Part shown: one piece after another, positions 40,007 through 47,820 of the stretch
Position numbering within the stretch: position 1 is the first letter of the stretch
How the letters are laid out: every line of letters starts with the position of its first letter
Assembly: GCA_947625655.1 (NCBI GenBank)
Contig: CANQPD010000006.1
Span: 62,001 to 126,000 of the forward strand
Direction: 5' to 3'
From: an uncultured Dysosmobacter sp.
Lineage (GTDB): Bacteria; Bacillota; Clostridia; Oscillospirales; Oscillospiraceae
DNA: 64,000 nucleotides
The notes under the pieces: generated by a model
The model's input: the letters and a program-made list of their open reading frames with translations, nothing else
Told to the model about the DNA's origin: nothing
Databases searched by the model: none
Position numbers and translations under genes: made by a program

Positions 40007-42484
40007 ATGCGAACACAGCGAAAAATTTTAGCCCTGGTATTGTCGTTTATATTGACGATTGCTGTTCTCCCGACATCGGCGATAGCTGATGAAGGAGACC
40101 AGGAAGCGGCCCTTTCCGGTTATTGCGGTGCGGATAGTACGGCGGGTTCCTATACTTTTACGAATGGAAAAGGCGTTCAAAAGACCGTATATCAGAACCT
40201 TTCGTGGAAGCTAAGCCCAAATGAGGGCACAGACACTTACACATTGACCATCAGCGGCAGTGGTAAAATGAGTTCAGAAGTGCAATGGAGAAACGATCCG
40301 ACTTACTCTGCCTATAAAGACAAGATTTCCAATGCAGTTATTGAATCAGGTGTAGGCTCTATTGCAGGAGATGCCCTTCGTGAAATGGGCGGGCTGCGGA
40401 GCATTTCGATTCCCAATACAGTCACTGAAATTGGAAATTGGGCGTTTTATGATTCTGCCATCGAAACCATCACTGTCGATGCGGAAAATTCTGCATTTAC
40501 AGTTGATGAGGATAGCGTTCTCTATAACAAGGATAAAACGACACTGGTTTACTATCCGAAAACTCGGACGGGGGCCTATACGCTTCCTGCAACTGTAACA
40601 GCGTTTTGCCCCTCTGCCTTTGCAAACAGCAGTATTACTTCCATTGACATGAGCGCGGCAACGGAATTGACTGAAATTGCCCATGGAGCATTCCAGAATT
40701 GCGCAATCAGCGGGGAATTGATCCTGCCTGCAAATATTACCACGCTTTCAACCTACTCCTGTTCAGGTCTGAAGGACGCAATCGTCAGGGTCAAGGCTTC
40801 AGCGATAATACTGAATGCATATGCATTCACAGATACAAAGGCGGTAGACCTCTCCGCAGTAACCAGCATCGAAAATAATGAGTCGTGGAATTCTGCGTGG
40901 TATTATGGCGGGACAAAAGCTGTCTATGTGGATCACGAAGATGTTCTAACCAGCATTGTAGCAAATGCCTCTAAAAATGGCGTGAACTATGTGTATGATC
41001 TGAATGGCGGGTCAATATCCGTTGAAAACGCAGCAACTAAAGATGGATATGACTTTGCTGGCTGGTTTACGGATGAGGGAGAACAAAAGGAAGAGGCTCC
41101 TATAAAAGAACCCGTCCATGCAAAATGGACATTGAAAGCCCCCACGGTTGAAGTGACCGCCGACAAGACCAACGTTGTCACGGGGAAAAGCGTTACCCTG
41201 ACGGCCAATGCCGAACACGAGCTTGAGGATGTGACCTATGCCTATCAGTGGTATCGGGGTGACACCGTAATTGAGGGAGCCACCGGCAAGACCTGCACCG
41301 CTGAAAACCTGACTGACGATGCCGCGTATTCCTGCTCTGTAACCGCGTCCAGAGACGGCGAAACCAGCGAAGCGGCCACCGGCAGTGTGGAGATCAAGGT
41401 CAGCGCCCAGGAGGGAACGCTGACGCTGAGCGCCGCCAGCGGCGAAGTCCTGACCACGGCGGGGCAGGTCAGCCTGACATATGACTACAACGGCGATGGC
41501 CCGGTCACCGCATCCAGCAGTGACGAGAGCGTTGCCACTGTCGCAGTTGACCAAACGGCTAAAAAAGTGACCGTCACCGTCCAAAAAGCGGGAACTGCCG
41601 TGATTACGGTATCCGCCGGTGCAACCGATACATATACCGCCGCATCCGCCGTGTATAATCTGACCGTAAAAGAGCCTGCGCCTGTCACCCCCGGCGGCAG
41701 CTCTCACAGCGGCTCCTCCAGCACCCCCACCTACGCCGTCACCGTGGACAGCGGCAGGCACGGCACCGTCACCGTCTCCCCCAAGTCCGCCAGAAAGGGC
41801 GCTGCTGTCACCATCACCGTCAAGCCCGATGACGGCTATGAGCTGGACGGCCTGACCGTCACCGACGCCAGCGGCAAGGCCGTCAAGGTCACCGAGGGCA
41901 AGAACGGCAAGTTCACCTTCACCATGCCCGCCAGCAAGGTAGAAGTGGATGCCACCTTCACCGCGATCAAAGAAGAAACGCCCGCCCAGCGCTTCACCGA
42001 TGTCCCCAACGGCTACTGGGCTGAAGAGGAAATCAACTGGGCCGCCGAGAACGGCTATATCAACGGCAACACCGCCGCCACCTTCAACCCGGAGGGCACC
42101 GTGACCCGGCAGCAGCTGTGGATGATCCTGGCGCGGCTGTCCGGCTATCAGCCCGCCGACTTCACCGAGGCCAGGGCCTGGGCCGTGGATAATTCCATCT
42201 CCGACGGCACCAACCCCGGCGGGGCGGTGTCCCGCCAGCAGCTGGTGACCATCCTGTACCGCTACGCGGAGCGCATGGGCTATGACGCCTCCGGCTCCGC
42301 CGACCTGACGGCCTACCCGGATCACGCCGACCTGGCGTCCTACGCCGCCGACGCCATGGCCTGGTCTGTGGCCAACAACATCGTTGGCGGCACCGCCCAG
42401 GGCACGTTGGCCCCCACCGGCACCGCCACCCGGGCCCAGTTCGCGGTGATCCTGTACCGCTTCTGCGACAAGGTCGTGGGCTGA
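40007..42484 (+). CDS. SLH-anchored surface protein A (BspA-type LRR, Ig-like and InlB-type domains)
   Basis: An 825-residue secreted protein. Signal peptide 1-30; leucine-rich BspA/LRR_5 repeats about 100-275 (AVIESGVGSIAGDAL, SIPNTVTEIGNWAF); InlB_B-type repeat about 325-372; Ig-like 377-463; BIG2-like 466-556; Ser-rich linker; a beta domain 573-655 (YAVTVDSGRHGTVTVSPKSA); three SLH motifs 655-825. SLH binds pyruvylated secondary wall polymer, made with CsaB, encoded at 44595-46820. The first half is AT-richer with rare codons; the last 250 residues match the protein at 47821-50118 almost exactly. Start ATG 40007 follows AAAGGAGA. Probably an adhesin or carbohydrate-binding surface protein. 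Confidence 0.85.
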   Translation: MRTQRKILALVLSFILTIAVLPTSAIADEGDQEAALSGYCGADSTAGSYTFTNGKGVQKTVYQNLSWKLSPNEGTDTYTLTISGSGKMSSEVQWRNDPTYSAYKDKISNAVIESGVGSIAGDALREMGGLRSISIPNTVTEIGNWAFYDSAIETITVDAENSAFTVDEDSVLYNKDKTTLVYYPKTRTGAYTLPATVTAFCPSAFANSSITSIDMSAATELTEIAHGAFQNCAISGELILPANITTLSTYSCSGLKDAIVRVKASAIILNAYAFTDTKAVDLSAVTSIENNESWNSAWYYGGTKAVYVDHEDVLTSIVANASKNGVNYVYDLNGGSISVENAATKDGYDFAGWFTDEGEQKEEAPIKEPVHAKWTLKAPTVEVTADKTNVVTGKSVTLTANAEHELEDVTYAYQWYRGDTVIEGATGKTCTAENLTDDAAYSCSVTASRDGETSEAATGSVEIKVSAQEGTLTLSAASGEVLTTAGQVSLTYDYNGDGPVTASSSDESVATVAVDQTAKKVTVTVQKAGTAVITVSAGATDTYTAASAVYNLTVKEPAPVTPGGSSHSGSSSTPTYAVTVDSGRHGTVTVSPKSARKGAAVTITVKPDDGYELDGLTVTDASGKAVKVTEGKNGKFTFTMPASKVEVDATFTAIKEETPAQRFTDVPNGYWAEEEINWAAENGYINGNTAATFNPEGTVTRQQLWMILARLSGYQPADFTEARAWAVDNSISDGTNPGGAVSRQQLVTILYRYAERMGYDASGSADLTAYPDHADLASYAADAMAWSVANNIVGGTAQGTLAPTGTATRAQFAVILYRFCDKVVG

Positions 42485-42504
42485 CCCCAGGGCGCAAACC
42501 AGAT

Positions 42505-42541
42505 AAAAGAGGAACGGCGCATTTTGCGCCGTTCCTTTTTT
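42505..42541. terminator. Bidirectional terminator
   Basis: GGAACGGCGC, loop ATTTT, GCGCCGTTCC and TTTTTT, with AAAAGA on the other side. It serves SLH protein A and the convergent SSB-like gene. Confidence 0.92.
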
Positions 42542-43154
42542 ATGCTTCCGGCGGGGCGTCGCCCTCCAGCAGGTGCATCATGGAGACCTCGTAGGCCACC
42601 CGCTCCTCCGTGCCGGCGTCGGTGACCTTGTGGTATGTACGGCTCTGAACCCGGCCCTCCAGGGCCAGGGCGTCCCCCACCCCCAGGGCGCTGGCCCGCA
42701 GGGCCAGCTGCCCCCAGGCGATGACCGGCAGGTAGTCCGCCCGGCCATACCGCCGGGGGGAGGCCAGCATCAGGTCGCAGATACTGCGGCCCAGGGGCGT
42801 GCGGCGGAAGATGGGGGGCTTGCACAGGGTGCCGGACAGGAGGATCTGGTTGCAGGGCTCCCCCAGGCCCGGCTGGAGCGCCAGGGCGTATACCGTCAGC
42901 ACCAGCTTGCTGCCCACGCCGCTGCGGTTGTTGAAGGAGCGGAGCTGGCCCCGCAGGCGCAGCGGCGCGCCTGGGGCCACCAGCGGCGTCTGGGCCTCCG
43001 GCAGCAGCACCGGCAGCACGTCCGGCGTGCCGGACAGGCGGGGGACCTCCAGGAAAAAGCGGTAAAAGCTGGTATTGTGGTTTTCGTGGGACCACTCCGG
43101 CGCCGCCAGGGGCTGGCCCTCCAGCAGCACTTCGTTTTTCGGCTGAATCGTCAT
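42540..43154 (-). CDS. Single-stranded DNA-binding-like protein with two OB-type segments
   Basis: A 204-residue protein. I start at ATG 43154, preceded by GAGAGGTGG; an in-frame ATG 43184 has no RBS. Residues 20-90 (FYRFFLEVPRLSG ... LVLTVYAL) and 95-195 (ILSGTLCKPPIFRRTPLGRSICDLMLASPRRYGRADYLPVIAWGQLA) each look like OB folds; the second follows the SSB/PriB pattern (GR-x-LG-R-S-I-x-D). It is a clostridial family of SSB-like proteins, probably DNA-binding. Monocistronic, convergent with SLH protein A. Confidence 0.75.
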   Translation of the reverse strand: MTIQPKNEVLLEGQPLAAPEWSHENHNTSFYRFFLEVPRLSGTPDVLPVLLPEAQTPLVAPGAPLRLRGQLRSFNNRSGVGSKLVLTVYALALQPGLGEPCNQILLSGTLCKPPIFRRTPLGRSICDLMLASPRRYGRADYLPVIAWGQLALRASALGVGDALALEGRVQSRTYHKVTDAGTEERVAYEVSMMHLLEGDAPPEA

Positions 43155-43276
43155 GTTGTCCACCTCTCGGTCGTGATGGTGCATTTTATGAGGGGCGGAC
43201 GGCGGTTAGACCTCTTGTTTCCGGGAAACATGTAGATTATAATAGACCATCATATGACCGTTTCAGGAGGACGCCT

Positions 43277-44449
43277 ATGGCAAATCTTTTGGATTATCTG
43301 GACTGGCGGGGGGACCTGACGCTGGATCAGTCGCCCTTCAACGAGGTGGACAACCTGATCCTGGCGGAGCTGTCCTTTGTGGACTTCCGGGACATCGTCC
43401 CCGCCCCCGGCCAGGGGGAGAGCGTGGCGCTGCGGCAGGCGGCGGAGGCGTTTTTTGCCCGCTTTCCGGCGGGGGAGAAGATCGACATGGGCGTTCTGGT
43501 GCCCGCCGCCATCCCGGACATGCTGCGGAAAATGGCGGACGCGCCCCGCTTCCGGGAGATGAAGCTCAACTGCTTTGTGGACTGGCTGGACGCGGGCCGG
43601 GGCGAGCAGTTCGCCGCCCTGGCCGTCGAGACCGGGGACGGCGGCGTGTACCTGTCCTTCCGGGGCACCGACGACACCCTGGCGGGCTGGAAGGAGGACT
43701 TTGAGCTGGCCTGCATGCCGGAGGTCCCCGCCCAGAAAAAGGCGGTGGAATACACCCGGGCCGCGGCGAAGCAGTTCCCCCGGCGGAAGCTGCGGCTGGG
43801 GGGCCACTCCAAGGGCGGCAATCTGGCGGTGTACGCCGGGGTGTTCTGCCCGGAAGCGGTCCAGCGGCGGATCACGGACATCTGGTCCAACGACGGCCCC
43901 GGCTTCCACGACGACCTGCTGGACCTGCCGGAGCACCGGCGGGTGGAGGACCGCATCCACTCCATTGTGCCCAAATCCTCCATTGTGGGGATGCTGCTGG
44001 AGCACGAGGAGACCTATACGGTGGTGGACAGCGACCAGAAGGGCTTTTTGCAGCACGACGGCTTTTCCTGGCAGGTGATGGGGGACCGCTTCATCACCCT
44101 GCGGCAGGTGACGAAGCAGGCCCATCTCAGCGACCAGGCCATGCGGGAGCTGGTCCACGCCATGCCCCAGGCGGAGCGGGAAAAGTTCGTCGCCGCGTTG
44201 TTCGACGTGCTGAGCGCCTCCGGCGCGGTGACGCTGACGGACCTGAAAGCCGACAGCTTCAAGGCCGCCGGGGCCATGGTGAAGGCCATGAAGGATCTGG
44301 ACAAGGAGACCCGGGAGGGACTGCTGCGCTTTGTGGGGCTGCTGTTCAAGAGCAACCTCCGCATGACCCTGGAGGGCATCCAGGAGGATGTGGAGAAGAA
44401 TCCCGCCGTGAAGCGGTGGGGACTGAAAAAGAAGGAGGGGGAGGGCTGA
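43277..44449 (+). CDS. DUF2974 (Mbeg1-like) alpha/beta hydrolase
   Basis: A 390-residue protein. VYLSFRGTDDTLAGWKEDF and the nucleophile elbow RLGGHSKGGNLAVYA (Ser in GHSKG) are the lipase/hydrolase signature; SNDGPGFHDDLL and the later GFLQHDGFSW carry likely Asp/His. The C-terminal 120 residues are helical. DUF2974 members are cytoplasmic hydrolases of unknown substrate in gut Firmicutes. RBS CAGGAGG precedes ATG 43277. A terminator follows at 44559-44587. Confidence 0.85.
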   Translation: MANLLDYLDWRGDLTLDQSPFNEVDNLILAELSFVDFRDIVPAPGQGESVALRQAAEAFFARFPAGEKIDMGVLVPAAIPDMLRKMADAPRFREMKLNCFVDWLDAGRGEQFAALAVETGDGGVYLSFRGTDDTLAGWKEDFELACMPEVPAQKKAVEYTRAAAKQFPRRKLRLGGHSKGGNLAVYAGVFCPEAVQRRITDIWSNDGPGFHDDLLDLPEHRRVEDRIHSIVPKSSIVGMLLEHEETYTVVDSDQKGFLQHDGFSWQVMGDRFITLRQVTKQAHLSDQAMRELVHAMPQAEREKFVAALFDVLSASGAVTLTDLKADSFKAAGAMVKAMKDLDKETREGLLRFVGLLFKSNLRMTLEGIQEDVEKNPAVKRWGLKKKEGEG

Positions 44450-44558
44450 GCCGCCTGCCGGGGCGGCAGGACCCCATCGGAGCGTTGATCCCGGGTGCCT
44501 TCTCTGACGGGCGGATGATATCCGCCCCTGCGGCGCGCTGGGGAATGGGCCGGCAGAC

Positions 44559-44587
44559 AAAAACGACCGCTTTCGCGGTCGTTTTTT
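44559..44587. terminator. Bidirectional terminator
   Basis: AAAAACGACCGC, loop TTTC, GCGGTCGTTTTTT; between convergent DUF2974 and csaB genes. Confidence 0.9.
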
Positions 44588-44594
44588 GCTCTTT

Positions 44595-46820
44595 TCACAG
44601 ATCCAGCAGGCGCCTGGCAACCTCCACGTTTTGCCGCTCCATGGCCTGGAGCCGCTCCACGGCGGCCGCCTGAGAGCCGGGGTGGGCGGTCCGGGCCGCC
44701 GCCTGGTCGATCATGGCCCGGAGGGCCTCCTCCGTCAGGGCGTCCAGATCCGTGAACAGGTCCTGGCCGATATACCGGAGGAAGGCGGAGACCTTGGGAT
44801 CGTACACCACGCCCACCAGGGGGATGCCCTGCCCGGCGGCGAAGATCAGGGCGTGGAGCCGCATGGAAACCACCACCTCCATCCGGCTCAGGGCGCCGAT
44901 GATGGTGCCGGCGCCGCCGGCGTCGTCCAGGAAGTAGTGGGGGATGTCCAGCCCCCGGGCCGCCAGCCGGCTGGCCGCCGGGTCCTGGTGCTTTTCCACC
45001 GCCGTGAACACCGGGGTCAGGCCGTAGGTCTCGTAGGCGTATTTCGCCGCCGCGCCGAAGAGGGGGGCCTTTTCCTCAAAGCCCTTCCAGCGCCGCAGGG
45101 CAAAGCAGATATACCGGCCCTGGGGCGGGATGCCCGAGCGGAGCAGGACGCTGTCCGTCTCGTCGGCGGAGGCGGGCCGCAGCGTCAGGGCCGGGTCGGC
45201 GGTCAGCAGGATCTCCGGCGCGGTGACGCCCATGGCCCGCAGCTCCGCCTGGGAGTCCGGCTCCCGCAGGGTGATGACGTCCACATATCGGTTCAGCACC
45301 CGGGCGGCCAGCTTCCGGTGGTTTTCCCGGGTGACGGGGCCGATGCCGCAGCCGTACATCTGCACCTTGCAGCCGCAGCGTTTGGCGCTTTGGATATTGT
45401 GGAGGTAGAACCACAGGGACCGGCGGGAGGTCACGTCCTGGATCAGGCTGCCGCCGCCGTTGATATAGAGCTTCGCGTGCCGCATGGCCCGCCGCCAGGC
45501 GGGAATGTCCATGCGGCTGACAGAGCGGACCCGGTAGGCAAGGCGGGTGGCCCTGGGGTCCTTGCTGAGGACCAGCACCGGCATGTCCGGGTCGATGGCG
45601 CGCATCTCCTGCAGGATGGCCTCCAGAATGGCGTCGTCCCCGGCGTTGCCCCGGCCATAGGCCCCGCAGATCACCACGCCGTCCCGCTTCGCCCCGGGGC
45701 GGCTGTGGCGGCGGATGATCTCCTCATAGATGTGCAGCTGGGTGTCCACGGTCTTCTGGATGGAGAACTGGGTGAACGCTTTTTCGTACAGCTTTTCACC
45801 CAATCGGCGGCGCAGCCCATCGTCATTGCCCAGGGCGGCCAGGCGCCGGCCCAGGGCCTGCCAGTCGCCGGGGGCGAACAGATAGCCGTTGACGTCCTCG
45901 TCAATGAGATAGGGGATGCCGCCCACGGCGGTGCTGACGGTGGCCAGGTGGAAGCGGGCGCCCTCCGTCAGGGCGTAGGGGAAGGTCTCCGAGAGGCTGG
46001 TCAGGGCGTTGACGTCCAGGGCGCTGTAAAAGCGGTCCATGCCGCCGCTGATCCACCCGGCGAAGGTCACCTGTTTTTCCACGCCCAGCTCCTTTGCCAG
46101 GGCGGTGAGCTTTTCCCGTTCCTCGCCGTCGCCGGCGATGACCAGCCGCAGCCGGGGGCACTGGGCATAGGCGGCGGCGAAGCCCCGGATCAGGGTGGAC
46201 ATGTCCTTCACGGGGTTCAGCCGGGCGGCGATGCCCACCACCACGCTGTCCTCGTCCACGTTGGCCCCCAGGCTCCGCAGGTAGGGCAGCCGGTCCCCCT
46301 GGTCGGGGGCGGGGGTGAAGTCGATGCCGTTGTAAATGGCGTAAAACCGGTCCGGCGCGAAGCCCCGGTCGATGAGCAGGTCCACCATGGCGTCGGACAC
46401 GCCGATGCGGTAGTCCAGACGCCGCAGGGCCCAGGCGTTGATATTGCCGAAGGTCAGGCGGCTGAGGGGACGGCCCATGTAGTCCAGCTTGTAGTCGCTG
46501 TGGACGGTGCTGACCACCGGCAGTCCGGTGGAGCGGCGCAGCAGGGCGCCGACCATGTTGGCCCGGGCGCCGTGGCAGTGGATGACCTGATAGCCGCCCT
46601 GGCGGATGTAGTCCGTCAGCTGGCGGCGGAGGCGGGGGATGTTGTTGCCGCCGCAGATGACGGTGGGAATGCCCATCTGCCGGGCCTCCTCGGCGAAAGG
46701 GCCGTCCCGGAAGCAGACCAGCTGGGCGGTGATGGTCTTGTTCAGGTTTTGCAGCAGGCTCAGCACATGGGTCTTGGCGCCGCCGGAGTCGCCGCCGCTG
46801 ATGAGGTGGATGACTTTCAT
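44595..46820 (-). CDS. csaB: Glycosyltransferase (GT4)-polysaccharide pyruvyltransferase CsaB fusion
   Basis: A 741-residue two-enzyme protein. Residues 1-375 are a GT4 glycosyltransferase (SGGDSGGAKTHVLSLL, VIHCHGARANM, EGARFHLATVSTAVGGIPY with the nucleotide-sugar Glu). Residues 390-741 are CsaB-type pyruvyltransferase (GYGRGNAGDDAIL, YINGGGSLIQDVTS, MRLHALIFAAGQGIPLVGVVYDPKV). CsaB adds ketal-pyruvate to the secondary wall polymer, creating the ligand for SLH domains. It lies between two SLH genes, and the fused GT may build the same polymer. The fusion arrangement is common in clostridia. ATG 46820; a DUF4330 gene starts divergently. Confidence 0.9.
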   Translation of the reverse strand: MKVIHLISGGDSGGAKTHVLSLLQNLNKTITAQLVCFRDGPFAEEARQMGIPTVICGGNNIPRLRRQLTDYIRQGGYQVIHCHGARANMVGALLRRSTGLPVVSTVHSDYKLDYMGRPLSRLTFGNINAWALRRLDYRIGVSDAMVDLLIDRGFAPDRFYAIYNGIDFTPAPDQGDRLPYLRSLGANVDEDSVVVGIAARLNPVKDMSTLIRGFAAAYAQCPRLRLVIAGDGEEREKLTALAKELGVEKQVTFAGWISGGMDRFYSALDVNALTSLSETFPYALTEGARFHLATVSTAVGGIPYLIDEDVNGYLFAPGDWQALGRRLAALGNDDGLRRRLGEKLYEKAFTQFSIQKTVDTQLHIYEEIIRRHSRPGAKRDGVVICGAYGRGNAGDDAILEAILQEMRAIDPDMPVLVLSKDPRATRLAYRVRSVSRMDIPAWRRAMRHAKLYINGGGSLIQDVTSRRSLWFYLHNIQSAKRCGCKVQMYGCGIGPVTRENHRKLAARVLNRYVDVITLREPDSQAELRAMGVTAPEILLTADPALTLRPASADETDSVLLRSGIPPQGRYICFALRRWKGFEEKAPLFGAAAKYAYETYGLTPVFTAVEKHQDPAASRLAARGLDIPHYFLDDAGGAGTIIGALSRMEVVVSMRLHALIFAAGQGIPLVGVVYDPKVSAFLRYIGQDLFTDLDALTEEALRAMIDQAAARTAHPGSQAAAVERLQAMERQNVEVARRLLDL

Positions 46821-46849
46821 GGAAAGACCTCGCTTTTATCAAAATGGTC

Positions 46850-46878
46850 TTGTGAAATCGTGAAAAATATTATACAAT
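46850..46878 (+). promoter_or_regulatory. Promoter of the DUF4330 gene
   Basis: TTGTGA (46850-46855), 17-base spacer, TACAAT (46873-46878). Confidence 0.55.
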
Positions 46879-46938
46879 ATTCCACGAACATTGTCCACAA
46901 CAAGAGAAAACCGGGCGACGCCCGTTTTGGAGGAAAGC

Positions 46939-47427
46939 ATGGAACAGAAAGCAAAGCGCATTGGAAAGTTCAACATCATCGATATCATCGCCGTGATTCT
47001 GATCCTGGCGGTGCTGGCCCTGGCGGGCTGGAAGCTGCTGGGGCCCGACGATTCGGCCACTGCCCAGCGGGCCATGACCAAGGTCACCTTCACCGTCCGG
47101 GCCGAGGGCGTCCCGGCGGAGCTGTATGAGAACTGCCTGGAGCATATCCCCTCCAAGCTGATGGCCTCCGGGGCCCTGGTGGGCGGCGAGATCGTGTCCG
47201 TGGAGCAGGAGCCCTATTATGTGCTGGACGCGGGCGGCAACTGGGTGGAGGACCCCACCCACACCACGCTGCTCTTCACCGCCGTCACCGAGACCCCCAC
47301 CGCCGAGGTGATGACCACCAAGGTGGGCGACCAGGAGGTCCGCATCGGCAAGACGGACTACATTTTGAAGAGCGAGTTCATCGAGATCAAGGACGGCGTC
47401 ATTGTGGACGTCCAGTGGGAAGAATGA
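46939..47427 (+). CDS. DUF4330 family membrane-anchored protein
   Basis: A 162-residue protein: basic N-terminus, membrane helix (FNIIDIIAVILILAVLALAGWKLL), then an extracellular beta-rich domain with VTFTVRAEGVPAELYENCLEH and TTKVGDQEVRIGKTDYILKSEFIEIKDGVIVDVQ. It matches the DUF4330 pattern and is commonly found beside CsaB-like genes, suggesting a role in wall-polymer assembly. The frame extends to 46891, but ATG 46939 has TTGGAGGAAAG upstream. Divergent from csaB and followed by a terminator. Confidence 0.85.
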   Translation: MEQKAKRIGKFNIIDIIAVILILAVLALAGWKLLGPDDSATAQRAMTKVTFTVRAEGVPAELYENCLEHIPSKLMASGALVGGEIVSVEQEPYYVLDAGGNWVEDPTHTTLLFTAVTETPTAEVMTTKVGDQEVRIGKTDYILKSEFIEIKDGVIVDVQWEE

Positions 47428-47431
47428 GCGG

Positions 47432-47459
47432 GCCCCGGTGGAAACACCGGGGCTTTTTT
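47432..47459 (+). terminator. Terminator of the DUF4330 gene
   Basis: GCCCCGGTG, loop GAAA, CACCGGGGC, six T. Confidence 0.93.
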
Positions 47460-47460
47460 C

Positions 47461-47820
47461 AAATTCCTATTGCATTTTTGAAAAAGAACGTATAAGATAA
47501 AACTGGAAATCAAAAATGCGGCAGCCGCGGAGTGGTACCAACACCCCACGGCCTGCGTAAGAGTGATAGCGCACTCGTACACAGCGGCATTCGCCGCACC
47601 GCAACGTTTATTATAGTGTCTTTCCCCGCTTTTGACAAGCGGAAAAGGCGCTTAGTTTCGTTGTGTTCGCATTTTGTCGCCTTTGACAAACGCGGTGTAT
47701 GAGACACTCATACACCGCGTTTTTGATTTCCGCCGGGGAGCCAAGGGGGTTTCAGGCCCTTTTGGCCCCCACCCGGTGGAAATACGGGCACAGCCCGATA
47801 AAAAAAGGAGACGAGAAAAA
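47461..47820 (+). repeat. Duplicated structured leader B of an SLH gene
   Basis: The same order of blocks as 39650-40006: TTGCAT ... GAACGTATAAGATAAA, three small hairpins, conserved AACGTTTATTATAGTGTC, CCGCTTTTGACAAGCGG, then CGCGGTGTATGAG/CTCATACACCGCG with a following T-run, and TTTCCGCCG/CGGTGGAAA before AAAAAAGGAGACGAG and ATG. Stems keep pairing where they differ from copy A. Confidence 0.75.
47512..47603 (-). ncRNA. Putative ~90-nt small RNA, copy B
   Basis: Driven by TTGTCA (47638-47633), 17 bases, TATAAT (47615-47610). Helices GCGGC/GCCGC, GAGTG/CACTC and a GCCGTGGGGTG/CACTCCGCGGC stem are followed by TGCCGCATTTTTG. Same architecture as 39790-39701. Confidence 0.5.
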
